Shown piece by piece: positions 8,211 through 16,107 of a stretch of 26,119 nt of DNA. The stretch lies in NCBI GenBank assembly GCA_049964655.1, contig JBMFXC010000034.1, positions 1 to 26,119 of the forward strand, given 5' to 3'. The notes under the pieces are model-generated. The model was given only the letters and a program-made list of their open reading frames with translations, was not told the DNA's origin and searched no databases. This DNA comes from JAJZJT01 sp049964655. GTDB taxonomy: Bacteria; Actinomycetota; Acidimicrobiia; Acidimicrobiales; RAAP-2. Positions within the stretch are counted from its first letter, which is position 1. Each line of letters starts with the position of its first letter. The position numbers were made by a program, and so were the translations under genes.

Positions 8211-8270
8211 CTCGGGCCCCGCCGGGCACGGCTCGGGGCCCCACCGGGAACGGCCCTGGGCCCCGCCTTG
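8211..8270. terminator. GC-rich repeat/hairpin between convergent genes, candidate bidirectional terminator
   Basis: GGGCCCCG at 8214-8221 pairs with CGGGGCCC at 8234-8241 across a 12-base loop; GGGCCCCG occurs again at 8258-8265 and can pair with the same middle arm. The segment reads as three degenerate copies of a roughly 22-base unit. It lies between the exporter permease and the Nudix gene, which point at each other. No T-tract follows, so termination is inferred. Confidence 0.4.
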
Positions 8271-8276
8271 GTCGGC

Positions 8277-8795
8277 TCAGCGCGTCGACGGCCGCTCCCG
8301 ACCGACGCGCTCGCCGTCGCCGAGGACGGCAAGATGGACCAGGGTGCGACGGAGCTCGGCGAACAGGTCGAGGTCGGCCAGTTCGTCTCCGCGGACCCAC
8401 CGGGCGTCGGCCGTCTCCCAGTTGTAGGTGACCGGCGGGTCGAACCGCTCGCGGATGTCGACCAGGTGCGTCCAGTACGACCAGCCGCCATGGTCGTCCT
8501 CGTGCACGGCGACGACGACGAGCTCGGGAAGGTCGACGCCGATCTCCTCGCCGAACTCGCGCAGTGCCCCCTCGAGAGGGGTCTCACCCTCGTCGAGGGC
8601 ACCGCCCGGCACCGCCCACGTACCGCCACGGTGACAGTGCTCGGATCGGCGGGCGACGAAGTACCAGGGGGCCTGCTCGGCGTCGACGTAGCGGACCAGC
8701 ACGCCGGCGGCGCCGAACCGGCCCCAGCGGCGCGACCCGTCGCGGAGGACGACGAAACCGTCACCCGACCGGTGCGGAGGCCGGGGGGCGCTCAT
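8277..8795 (-). CDS. Nudix hydrolase
   Basis: Cytosolic pyrophosphohydrolase of 172 residues. A textbook Nudix box spans residues 65-87: Gly65, five residues, Glu71, seven residues, R79-E80, then E83-E84-x-G86-V87, which bind the divalent metals. The surrounding strands (AAGVLVRY, WAVPGGALDEGE) fit the alpha/beta/alpha Nudix fold. The region after the box (THLVDIRERFD, WVRGDELADLDL) resembles members acting on nucleotide or sugar-nucleotide diphosphates; the actual substrate cannot be told. ATG 8795 is chosen because residues upstream in the frame lie over the acyl-CoA dehydrogenase gene. The gap to that upstream gene is 55 bases on the same strand, so read-through is plausible. Confidence 0.88.
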   Translation of the reverse strand: MSAPRPPHRSGDGFVVLRDGSRRWGRFGAAGVLVRYVDAEQAPWYFVARRSEHCHRGGTWAVPGGALDEGETPLEGALREFGEEIGVDLPELVVVAVHEDDHGGWSYWTHLVDIRERFDPPVTYNWETADARWVRGDELADLDLFAELRRTLVHLAVLGDGERVGRERPSTR

Positions 8796-8850
8796 CGGCA
8801 GGCTCGCCGGCCGGCTCGCCGGCGTCGGCACGAACCGGGCGGCCTGGGGC

Positions 8851-10107
8851 TCAATTGCCGAAGTCCCACCCCTCGCCCCTTGCATAGTTGTGGAGCACCT
8901 GCTTGGCGATGAGCACCTTGTGCACCTCGTCGGGACCGTCAGCCAGCCGGAGGGTCCGAGCCGCCTGGTACATGGTGGCCAGGGGCAGGTCGTTGGAGAC
9001 ACCGGCCGCACCCCAGACCTGGATGGCTCGGTCGACGACCCGCTCGTAGGCGGCCGGTACGAAGACCTTGATGGCCGAGATGTCGGTCCGGGCGGCCTGG
9101 TCGTTCTGGTCGATCCGCTCGGCGGCGTGGATGGTCATGAGCCGGGCGGCCTGGATGTCCTGGTAGCTGTCGGCGATGAACCCCTGGACGAACTGCTTGT
9201 CCTGCAGCAGCCCACCGTGGACGTGCCGAGTGGCTGCCCGCTCGACCATCAGGTCGAAGGCACGCCACATCTGGCCCACCGCGTTCATGCAGTGGAAGAC
9301 GCGCCCGGCCCCCAGCCGGTCCTGGGCCGCCTGGTGGCCGTCGCCCACACGTCCGAGGATGTTGTCGAGCGGTACCCGGACGTCCTCGTAGAGAACCTCG
9401 CAGTGGTCCGAGCTGGGTCGTCCCCAGATGCCGATGCCCCGGAGGATGCGGACCCCGGGGGTGTCGGTGGGCACGATGATCTGGGCCATCTGTCCGCTGC
9501 GGCCCTCCTCGCCCGAGTCGTCCCGCACCCGGCACATGACGATGAAGAAGTCGGCACGCAACCCGTTGGAGGTGAACCACTTGTGGCCGTTCACCACCCA
9601 CTGGTCGCCCTCGCGCACGGCAGTGGTGTCGAGCGAGCGCGGATCTGAGCCCGGGTTGTGCGGCTCGGTCATCGAGAAGCCGGACTCCATGGTCCCCTCC
9701 ACCAGCGGCAGGAGCCACCTACGCTTCTGTTCCTCGGTGCCGTACTTCACCAGGATCTTCTGGTTCCCCGAGTTCGGGGCCACCACCCCGAAGAGGGCGG
9801 CGGCACCCGTGGCATAGGCGAGGACCTCGTTCATGTAGGCGTGGGCGAGGAAGTCGAGGCCCATCCCGCCGTACTCCACGGGAAGGTGCGGCGCCCACAG
9901 TCCGGCGGCTCGCACGCGTGCCTTGACGTGCTCGCGGAGCTCGTGCGCCTCCTTGCGCTCGAGGTCGGTCGGCTCGGCCGAGACCCGGTGCGGCCACAAC
10001 CTGGCCTCGTTGGGCAGGATCTCGGCGTTCACGATCTCGGCCGTACGCAGGCGGATGTCGTTGATCCGCTCGTCGAGCGTCGGGACGGGCTTCACGTTCA
10101 TGGCCAC
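8851..10107 (-). CDS. Acyl-CoA dehydrogenase, ACAD10/11-like
   Basis: FAD enzyme of 418 residues that introduces the alpha-beta double bond into an acyl-CoA and passes electrons to ETF. The N-terminal helical domain, the beta domain with FSMTEP (144-149) and HKWFTSNG (175-182), and the C-terminal helical domain are all present. The C-terminal signature LADGPDEVH (388-396) is that of ACAD10/ACAD11-type enzymes; the position of the MCAD catalytic Glu is Gly391, so the base must be elsewhere, as in that subgroup. GTG 10107 is preferred because GGGGGAG lies six bases upstream; ATG 10101 is the alternative. It is divergent from a marR gene 92 bases away, its likely regulator. Chain length and branching preference are unknown. 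Confidence 0.9.
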   Translation of the reverse strand: MAMNVKPVPTLDERINDIRLRTAEIVNAEILPNEARLWPHRVSAEPTDLERKEAHELREHVKARVRAAGLWAPHLPVEYGGMGLDFLAHAYMNEVLAYATGAAALFGVVAPNSGNQKILVKYGTEEQKRRWLLPLVEGTMESGFSMTEPHNPGSDPRSLDTTAVREGDQWVVNGHKWFTSNGLRADFFIVMCRVRDDSGEEGRSGQMAQIIVPTDTPGVRILRGIGIWGRPSSDHCEVLYEDVRVPLDNILGRVGDGHQAAQDRLGAGRVFHCMNAVGQMWRAFDLMVERAATRHVHGGLLQDKQFVQGFIADSYQDIQAARLMTIHAAERIDQNDQAARTDISAIKVFVPAAYERVVDRAIQVWGAAGVSNDLPLATMYQAARTLRLADGPDEVHKVLIAKQVLHNYARGEGWDFGN

Positions 10108-10135
10108 GGGTCGCTCCCCCTTCTCCCCACCTCGC

Positions 10136-10141
10136 ACCCTA
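10136..10141 (-). promoter_or_regulatory. Candidate -10 hexamer TAGGGT of the acyl-CoA dehydrogenase
   Basis: TAGGGT on the minus strand, 28 bases before GTG 10107, would start transcription near 10129. That gives a short leader containing the GGGGGAG ribosome site. This contrasts with the neighbouring marR, which appears leaderless. Confidence 0.4.
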
Positions 10142-10176
10142 CGCGCCTCGGCGGCCAGCCGACCGGCACGCTGCAG

Positions 10177-10198
10177 GCGCGAGCGGCGATAATCGCGC
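10177..10198 (+). promoter_or_regulatory. marR promoter with overlapping palindromes, candidate MarR operator
   Basis: GATAAT at 10188-10193 is a good -10 box six bases before ATG 10200, so the message should start at or beside the ATG. It is embedded in the perfect odd palindrome GCGATAATCGC (10186-10196), and wider arms GCGCGA (10177-10182) and TCGCGC (10193-10198) flank it. A repressor bound here would block marR and could affect the divergent acyl-CoA dehydrogenase. Binding is inferred. Confidence 0.5.
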
Positions 10199-10199
10199 T

Positions 10200-10691
10200 A
10201 TGGAGGCCCGGAACCCGACCGCCACCGCGCCGAGCCGGAGCGAGGTCGTCGAAGCCGTCCTCGGTGCCAGCCGCGTGCTGGTAGCGGTGGCAGCACGCTC
10301 CCTCGCCGAGGTGGCAGAAGACGTCACGCTCCCCCAGTACCGGGCCCTCGTGGTGCTCGCCTCGCGTGGGCCCCAGCGGGTGGCTTCCCTCGCCGAGCTG
10401 CTGGCGGTGACCCCGCCGACGGCCACCCGGATGTGCGACCGGCTCGAGCGCAAGGGCCTCATCCGGCGACGGGCTGCCCGCCAAGACCGCCGCGAGGTAC
10501 GCGTCAGCCTGAGCGCGGCCGGCCAGGAGCTGGTCACCGAGGTGACCTCGCGCCGTCGGGCCGAGATCACCCACCTCCTCGACCGGATCGCCACCGAGGA
10601 CCAGGCCCGGATGGTGGAGCTCTTCGGAGAGCTGGCCGACGCCGCCGGCGAAGTGGCAGACCGGCAGTGGGTGGAGGACTGGGAGCTCTGA
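10200..10691 (+). CDS. MarR-family transcriptional regulator
   Basis: Winged-helix DNA-binding protein of 163 residues, expected to act as a dimer. Helices at both ends (about 12-40 and 110-155) would form the dimer interface. The winged helix-turn-helix covers about 44-108: LPQYRALVVLAS, then the recognition region TPPTATRMCDRLERKGLIRR, then the wing RQDRREVRVSLSAAG with the family's conserved Asp-Arg-Arg. ATG 10200 follows a GATAAT box directly. Divergent placement from the acyl-CoA dehydrogenase, with palindromes between, suggests autoregulation and control of that gene, perhaps with an acyl-CoA or aromatic ligand. The ligand and the sign of control cannot be read from the sequence. Confidence 0.9.
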   Translation: MEARNPTATAPSRSEVVEAVLGASRVLVAVAARSLAEVAEDVTLPQYRALVVLASRGPQRVASLAELLAVTPPTATRMCDRLERKGLIRRRAARQDRREVRVSLSAAGQELVTEVTSRRRAEITHLLDRIATEDQARMVELFGELADAAGEVADRQWVEDWEL

Positions 10692-10740
10692 CCGGCAGGG
10701 GCCGACGTCCGAGTGACCGCCGGGTGCCGGAGCGCCCCGG

Positions 10741-12969
10741 TCACACCAACGGCTGCTCGGCGCCCACGCCACCCCGCTCGCCCACCGGTTCGCCCGCCAC
10801 GAGCTGGCGGAGCGCATCCGCGCCGTCGAGGGGAGCAACCGCGCTGACGACGTCGCCGACGGCGAGCTCGGTGTCACCCACGGCGAAGGTCAGGCGCTCG
10901 TCGTGCTGGACGGTCATCACCACGCACCCTGGAGGCCACGAGACGTCACGGATGCGCTGGCCGGCAAGGACCGAACGGGGACCGACCTGCTCTTCGACGG
11001 CCATCGAGCCGGCACCGATACCGGCCACTCGGTCGAGGTCGCGCACGAGGGCGCGCCGGTAGCCTCGCACGACCTGGCCGACGGCCAGGATGCCGATCAC
11101 TCGGCGGTCGCCGCCGGTCACCGGCACCCAGCCACCGCCGCCGTGGATGAGAGCCTCGAGGCCCACGTCGAGCGTCTCGTCCTGAGCAACGGCCGGCGTC
11201 GTGGCGTCGACGACCGGTCCCACCGGCTCGTCGCCCCGGCCCTCGGGCTCGAGGAGCCTCAGGCGTTCGAGCTCGACGGTCCCGAGGTAGGTGCCCTGTT
11301 CGTCGGTCACCGGGGCGCCGGGCACCCCGGCCGCCTCGAGCGCCCCACGGGCTTCGCCGACCGTCACGTGGTCGCCGAGGACGACCCGAGGTGCGGCAGC
11401 GACGTCGGACACCGACAGCGAGGACACCAGCGGGAGACCGAACTGCAGTCGCCCCGAGGCGGTGGCTGCCCGGTTCTTGAGCTGCGACGCGTAGATGCTC
11501 TTGTCGGCTCGGCTCACCATGAACCAGGCGATGGCCACCGCCACCATGGCCGGGGCGAGCATCGAGACGTTGCCGGTCATCTGCGCCACCATGACCATGA
11601 CGGCAAGCGGGGCCCGCGAGATGCCGCCGAAGACCGCCATCATCCCCACCACCACGAACGGCGCCGGGTCGTGGCCGAACCCGGGGGCCACCCCCTCCAG
11701 CACCCGCCAGAGCGCGTAGCCGGTGAACGCTCCGATCACCATGCCCGGCCCGAACACGCCCCCGGAGCCTCCGGTACCGATCGACAGGCTGGTGGCGGCG
11801 ATGCGGAGGATGGGCAGGAGGATGATGATGACCAGGGGGACGTGGGCGAGCTGGTTGTCGAGACCGCGCTGCACCCAGCCGTACCCGGTGCCCAGCACCT
11901 CGGGAACCCCGAGGGCGAGCAGGCCGACGAACAGGGCGCCGAACGCCGGGCGGAGCTTGTGGGTGAAGGGAAGCCTGGCGCTCAGTCGCACCGTCCCGTA
12001 GAAGGCTCCCGCGTAGAGCAGGCCGATGCCACCGGCCAGCAGACCGAGGACGGCGAACCACAGCAGTTGGAGCGGGTGGTCGAACACCAGCGAGGCGGGC
12101 ACCGCGAAGAGCGGGTGGTAGCCGAAGACACCACCGAAGATGGCGTAGGCGACGATCGAGGCGAGCACGCCCGGCAGCAGCGCCTCGTACTCGAAGTCGT
12201 CGCGGTAGACGACGTCGGCAGCCAGCACGGCCCCGCCGAGCGGGGCGCTGAAGATGGCGCCGATGCCCGAACCGATGCCGATGGACACGGCGATCCGGCC
12301 GTCTTCGGGCGACAGGTCGAGGAGCCGGGCCATGAGCGACCCAAACCCGGCGCTGATCTGTGCCGTCGGCCCCTCACGCCCACCCGAGCCGCCCGAGCCG
12401 ATGGTCAACGCCGAGGCGACGATCTTGACGACCACGGCCCGGAGACGGATCCCCCGGGGGTTGTGGTGGACGGCGTCGATGGCGGCGTCGGTGCCGTGTC
12501 CCTCGGCCTCGGGTGCCCAGGTGAAGACCAGGAACCCGGCGAGGAGCCCCCCGAGGACGACGACGAGGGGAATAGCCCACGGTCGCGTGTAGCCGGCCGA
12601 GCCCATCGAGAACCCCTCCCCCGCCGGCGTAGGGACGTGGTAGCCGGCGAGGTCGACCAAGAAGACGTGCGTGGCGAAGGTCAGTGCCTCGTAGAAGACC
12701 ACCGCTCCCAGTCCGGCCACCACACCGATGGTGGCACCGAGGATGACCCATTTGGGCAGGTAGGACATGGCGTTGACGCGTTCGCCGAGGGCGATCCCGA
12801 CCCGACGGACGTGCGGTGGGCTCGACCGCAGCCGCCGCCAACGACCGGGCGGGCCCGCGGGGGCCGTACCTGCGTGCAGCGGGTCCGCGGGGGCCGGGCC
12901 TTCGGGGGGCAGGCCGGCTCGTCCCGCCCCGGCGCCCGAGTGGGCGCGCTCGTCGTCGTCGCTCGTCAT
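10741..12969 (-). CDS. CLC chloride channel with CBS and TrkA-C domains
   Basis: Membrane protein of 742 residues. After a charged cytosolic tail (1-65) comes the CLC pore (about 70-495) with GHGTD (157-161) in place of the GSGIP selectivity loop, GSGGREGP (194-201) with gating Glu199, GTGGSGGVFGP (398-408) and Tyr493 at the position of the pore Tyr445 of E. coli ClC. The inner proton-pathway Glu203 of exchangers falls on Val253 or Val254, which suggests a channel rather than a chloride/proton antiporter. A CBS pair occupies about 517-640 and a TrkA-C (RCK_C) domain about 660-725, giving probable nucleotide or ligand control from the cytosol. ATG 12969 has GAGGAG five bases upstream; the longer open frame before it is not conserved. 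Confidence 0.92.
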   Translation of the reverse strand: MTSDDDERAHSGAGAGRAGLPPEGPAPADPLHAGTAPAGPPGRWRRLRSSPPHVRRVGIALGERVNAMSYLPKWVILGATIGVVAGLGAVVFYEALTFATHVFLVDLAGYHVPTPAGEGFSMGSAGYTRPWAIPLVVVLGGLLAGFLVFTWAPEAEGHGTDAAIDAVHHNPRGIRLRAVVVKIVASALTIGSGGSGGREGPTAQISAGFGSLMARLLDLSPEDGRIAVSIGIGSGIGAIFSAPLGGAVLAADVVYRDDFEYEALLPGVLASIVAYAIFGGVFGYHPLFAVPASLVFDHPLQLLWFAVLGLLAGGIGLLYAGAFYGTVRLSARLPFTHKLRPAFGALFVGLLALGVPEVLGTGYGWVQRGLDNQLAHVPLVIIILLPILRIAATSLSIGTGGSGGVFGPGMVIGAFTGYALWRVLEGVAPGFGHDPAPFVVVGMMAVFGGISRAPLAVMVMVAQMTGNVSMLAPAMVAVAIAWFMVSRADKSIYASQLKNRAATASGRLQFGLPLVSSLSVSDVAAAPRVVLGDHVTVGEARGALEAAGVPGAPVTDEQGTYLGTVELERLRLLEPEGRGDEPVGPVVDATTPAVAQDETLDVGLEALIHGGGGWVPVTGGDRRVIGILAVGQVVRGYRRALVRDLDRVAGIGAGSMAVEEQVGPRSVLAGQRIRDVSWPPGCVVMTVQHDERLTFAVGDTELAVGDVVSAVAPLDGADALRQLVAGEPVGERGGVGAEQPLV

Positions 12970-13268
12970 CCCTGCTCCTCGTCGGTGGAATTCGCGTGCC
13001 GGCGCCGGTGCCGACACCAGGTCCGCGGGCAACCGGATCCGGCGGGCAGGACGCCGCCGGGCAGCAGGTGCCCACGGGCCGGCGTCTCCCGGCTCTCGAC
13101 CGCGCCCGGCAGGGCCTGGCCGCCCCTCCCGGGGAGCCGCCGGCACTCCGTGCACCGACACAGTATTGCAGTATGCACGGACTAGGCCTGGCAGGGCTGC
13201 CACGTCGGGCCGCGCGCGTCAGGTCACCTGGGCGGGAAGCAGGGGCGGCCGGTGCCGGTTGACCAGGA
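12970..13268. promoter_or_regulatory. Divergent intergenic region between CLC and oxidoreductase genes, with AT-rich inverted repeat
   Basis: This 299-base gap holds no supported gene. An unusually AT-rich patch at 13148-13180 stands out: CCGTGCA (13148-13154) and TGCACGG (13174-13180) are perfect inverted arms, and between and into them lies a direct repeat CAGTAT (13161-13166 and 13169-13174). On the minus strand the patch offers TACTGT as a -10-like hexamer toward the CLC gene, giving a leader near 190 bases. This is the best candidate for the control site of both flanking genes. Confidence 0.45.
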
Positions 13269-14279
13269 ATGGTCCCTCTGTCCGTCCTCGACCTCGCCAC
13301 CGTGACCGAGGGCGCCACCCCGGCCGAGGCCCTGGCCGACACGGTTGCGCTGGCCCGCCGAGCGGAGCAGCTCGGCTATCGGCGCATCTGGGTCGCCGAG
13401 CACCACGGCATGCCGTCGGTGGCCAGCTCGGCCCCACCTGTCCTCGTCGCCCACCTGGCCGCGTCGACACGCACGATCCGGGTGGGCGCTGGCGGCGTCA
13501 TGCTCCCCAACCACGCCCCCATGGTCGTCGCCGAGCAGTTCGCCACGCTCGAGGCGCTCCACCCCGGCCGGATCGACCTCGGCCTGGGGCGGGCACCTGG
13601 GACCGACCCGGCCACCGCCCGGGCCCTGCGCCGGCGGGCCGACGTCGGGGCCGACCACTTCCCCGAGGACGTGGTCGAGCTGTTCGGCTATCTGGCCGAC
13701 GTCGAGCGACCCGCCACACAGCCTGCCATCACACCGGGGATCGGCTACCTACCCGAAGTCTGGCTGCTCGGGTCCTCGCTCTTCAGCGCCCAACTGGCTG
13801 GCTTGCTCGGGTTGCCGTTCTCGTTCGCCTACCACTTCGCCCCCGAGCTGCTCGACCACGCCCTCGAGCGCTACCGGGAAACGTTCCGCCCGTCGTTCGT
13901 CCTCGAGCGCCCCCACGTGATGGTCGCCGTGTCGGTCCTGTGCGCCGAGGACGCCGACGAGGCAGCGTGGCTGGCCGGACCGGCCGCCCTGTCGATCCTC
14001 CAGCTCCGCACCGGCCATCCCGCGCCGCTCACCACCCCCGAGCGGGCCGCCGCCATCACGCTCTCGCCGACCGAGCGGGCGATCGTCGAGCGCGCCACCG
14101 CCTCGCACCTCGTGGGCGACCCCGGGAGCGTCGCCGAGGGCCTCCGACAGCTCGTCGAGCGCACGGGGGCCGACGAGCTGATGGTGTCGACCCGGGCCCA
14201 CTCCCTCGAGGTGCGGGCCCGCTCGCTCACGCTGGTGGCCGGAGCGACCGGGCTTGGGGCAGCACCTGCTCCCCGATGA
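13269..14279 (+). CDS. Luciferase-like (LLM class) flavin-dependent oxidoreductase, MsnO8/YhbW type
   Basis: TIM-barrel enzyme of 336 residues in the bacterial luciferase-like family, using reduced FMN or F420. Visible marks are the short N-terminal strand LSVLDLATV, the active-site segment WVAEHHG (41-47), VGAGGVMLPNHAP (72-84) and the phosphate-binding GRIDLGLGRAPG (100-111). The late GDPGSVAEGL element that closes the barrel is also present. The spacing is that of the MsnO8 branch rather than of F420-dependent glucose-6-phosphate dehydrogenase. ATG 13269 is placed just after AGGA, too close for a good ribosome site, so initiation may be leaderless or elsewhere. Its last 53 bases overlap the end of an oppositely directed member of the same superfamily. 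Substrate unknown. Confidence 0.87.
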   Translation: MVPLSVLDLATVTEGATPAEALADTVALARRAEQLGYRRIWVAEHHGMPSVASSAPPVLVAHLAASTRTIRVGAGGVMLPNHAPMVVAEQFATLEALHPGRIDLGLGRAPGTDPATARALRRRADVGADHFPEDVVELFGYLADVERPATQPAITPGIGYLPEVWLLGSSLFSAQLAGLLGLPFSFAYHFAPELLDHALERYRETFRPSFVLERPHVMVAVSVLCAEDADEAAWLAGPAALSILQLRTGHPAPLTTPERAAAITLSPTERAIVERATASHLVGDPGSVAEGLRQLVERTGADELMVSTRAHSLEVRARSLTLVAGATGLGAAPAPR

Positions 14280-15174
14280 GCTCGAGGTGGTCGAGGTCGT
14301 CGAGGGTGAGGAACTGCAGGTAGGCGCGCTCAGCGCCCACGGTCGCCAGACGGGCGAGGCCCTCGACCACCTCGTCGGGGGTCCCGCACAGCCCGTTGCG
14401 TCGCAGCTCGTCGACCGGACGACCGATGGCGTCTGCCCGTCGAGCCACTTCGGCGCGGTCTGCTCCGCAGCAGACCACCTGGGCGACGGAACGGAGGAGC
14501 GTCTCCGGGTCGCGACCGACCTCCTCGCACGCTGCCCTGCCCCGGGCGAACTGGGCAGCTGAGTCGTCCAGCGAGGCGAAGGGCACGTTGAGCTCGGCGG
14601 CGTAGCGGGCGGCGAGCGCCGGGGTCCGGCGCGGGCCGAGGCCGCCCACGATGACCGGCGGGCCCGGTCGCTGGTACGGCTTGGGGAGGGCCGGGCTGTC
14701 GACCAGGCGGTAGTGACGTCCGGCGTGCGAGAACGTCTCACCCGGGGCCGTCGCCCACAGACCCGTCACCACGGCGAGCTGCTCTTCCAACCGCTCGAAC
14801 CGCTCGGCAAGGGTCGGGAAGGGGATGCCGTAGGCAGCGTGCTCGCGCTCGTACCAGCCGGCACCGATCCCGAGCTCGACGCGCCCGGCGCTCATGGCGT
14901 CGACCTGGGCCACCGTGATGGCGAGCGGGCCCGGCAGACGGAAGGTGGCCGAGGTGACCAGGGTGCCGAGGCGGATCCGCGAGGTCTCGCAGGCGAGCCC
15001 GGCCAGGGTCACCCAGGCATCCGTCGGGCCGGGCAACCCGTCGCCACCCATGGCGACGTAGTGGTCGCTCCGGAAGAACGCATCGAAGCCCAGGAGCTCG
15101 GCGGCTTGGGCCACCCGGCACTGCTCGGCGTAGGTGGTGCCCTGCTGGGGCTCGACGAAGATGCGCAGGTCCAT
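14227..15174 (-). CDS. LLM class F420-dependent oxidoreductase
   Basis: Luciferase-like TIM-barrel protein of 315 residues. FFRSDHY (33-39), RLGTLVTSATFRLPG (68-82) and GRVELGIGAGWYEREH (97-112) are typical of actinobacterial F420-dependent members, and the late GTPDEVVEGL element is present. The GxGAGWxExEH pattern contrasts with the GLGRAPG of the convergent gene, so the two are distant relatives and not a recent duplication. ATG 15174 lies nine bases after the comF stop, on the same strand, preceded by a purine run (AGGGGG), so it is probably the last gene of a thioesterase-comF-oxidoreductase unit. Function could lie in redox metabolism of secondary substrates; the substrate cannot be assigned. 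Confidence 0.87.
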   Translation of the reverse strand: MDLRIFVEPQQGTTYAEQCRVAQAAELLGFDAFFRSDHYVAMGGDGLPGPTDAWVTLAGLACETSRIRLGTLVTSATFRLPGPLAITVAQVDAMSAGRVELGIGAGWYEREHAAYGIPFPTLAERFERLEEQLAVVTGLWATAPGETFSHAGRHYRLVDSPALPKPYQRPGPPVIVGGLGPRRTPALAARYAAELNVPFASLDDSAAQFARGRAACEEVGRDPETLLRSVAQVVCCGADRAEVARRADAIGRPVDELRRNGLCGTPDEVVEGLARLATVGAERAYLQFLTLDDLDHLELIGEQVLPQARSLRPPA

Positions 15175-15183
15175 CCCCCTGTT

Positions 15184-16002
15184 CTATCCGTCGAGACGTC
15201 CCGGCGCGGCCACTTGTGGGTCTTCGTCGAGGTGTGCAGGAACCTGCCAGTCGCGGCGCTCGGCCCAGTAGGTGGCCACCCAGGGCCCGACCGTGGGGTC
15301 GACGGCTCGACCGACGGCGACGACACCGACAACCCGCCATCCCGCCAGCCGCAGACAGGCCACCGCGCTCTGGGCGCGCGCTCCCGTCGTCACGGTGTCG
15401 TCGACGACGAGCACCGGAGCGTCGGGCCGGACCCCGTCCGCCACGGCGAACGCCCGAGCGTCGGGGACGAGGTGCCCTACCGGCGCCGTCGCACGCACCA
15501 GGGGCACCCGGGTTGCCCCAGCCAGGTTGGGCACCGCCCGCACCAGCACGTCGACCGGCGCCCCGCGGCGACCCGGGCGCGTTGAGGGGACGGTGGCGAC
15601 TGCCCCCCACGGGCCGCCGAACCGCTCTGCGAGGTCGTCACCGGCCCAGCGCAGCCAGGCGTCGAACCGCTCCGCCAGCGCGCGTGCGGTGACGGCCCGC
15701 ATGGCGGGGCTCGCGGCGTCCTTGTAGGCCCGCAGCCACCGGTGGGCCTGCTCACCCACCCGGTAGGCGCACGCCGTGGCCACCGGGGCAAGCGGACGGC
15801 CGAGCGACCGGACCAGCCGATCGCAGCAGTAGCAACGCAGCAAGCCCGGACGCACCGGACCGTCGCACGACCGACAGGAGGGGACCGGCGGCCACCGAAG
15901 ACCCGACAGGTCCCGTCCGACCCGGTCCCGGGCCGACGGACCGTGCCCCGCTGTCTTGACCAGGCTCGCTCGGTCGTCTGCACGGGCCTTGCCTGCCCCC
16001 AT
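15184..16002 (-). CDS. ComF-family phosphoribosyltransferase-like protein
   Basis: A 272-residue protein of the ComF/GntX family, named for a competence gene of Bacillus. An N-terminal cysteine cluster, C43, C46, C57, C59 and C60, suggests a small metal-binding site. The middle has the family's YKDAAS element near 93-98. The C-terminal half is a type I phosphoribosyltransferase fold with the PRPP-binding motif VLVVDDTVTTGA at 197-208. ATG 16002 is well supported by GAGGAGG four to five bases upstream. The first 35 or so residues are not conserved in type. It probably runs with the oxidoreductase gene downstream and maybe the thioesterase 105 bases upstream. No other competence gene is in view; a role in DNA uptake is family knowledge only. 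Confidence 0.87.
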   Translation of the reverse strand: MGAGKARADDRASLVKTAGHGPSARDRVGRDLSGLRWPPVPSCRSCDGPVRPGLLRCYCCDRLVRSLGRPLAPVATACAYRVGEQAHRWLRAYKDAASPAMRAVTARALAERFDAWLRWAGDDLAERFGGPWGAVATVPSTRPGRRGAPVDVLVRAVPNLAGATRVPLVRATAPVGHLVPDARAFAVADGVRPDAPVLVVDDTVTTGARAQSAVACLRLAGWRVVGVVAVGRAVDPTVGPWVATYWAERRDWQVPAHLDEDPQVAAPGRLDG

Positions 16003-16107
16003 GCCGCCTCCTCGGCCGGACGGCGTGCTCCGCCCGGTGATGGTTCCGGAAGCGGACGGCGCCGAGTCCGCGACGGCATGCCGGTCGGGACCCGGCGCGC
16101 TGGAGGC

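Noticed and set aside
10903..13185. Plus-strand open frame of 760 codons
   Set aside because: Antisense to the CLC gene, with His/Asp/Gly/Arg-rich low-complexity translation and no conserved motif.
13269..15174. Recent tandem duplication of the two luciferase-like genes
   Set aside because: They are inverted and differ in all signature motifs (GLGRAPG against GIGAGW), so they belong to different branches.
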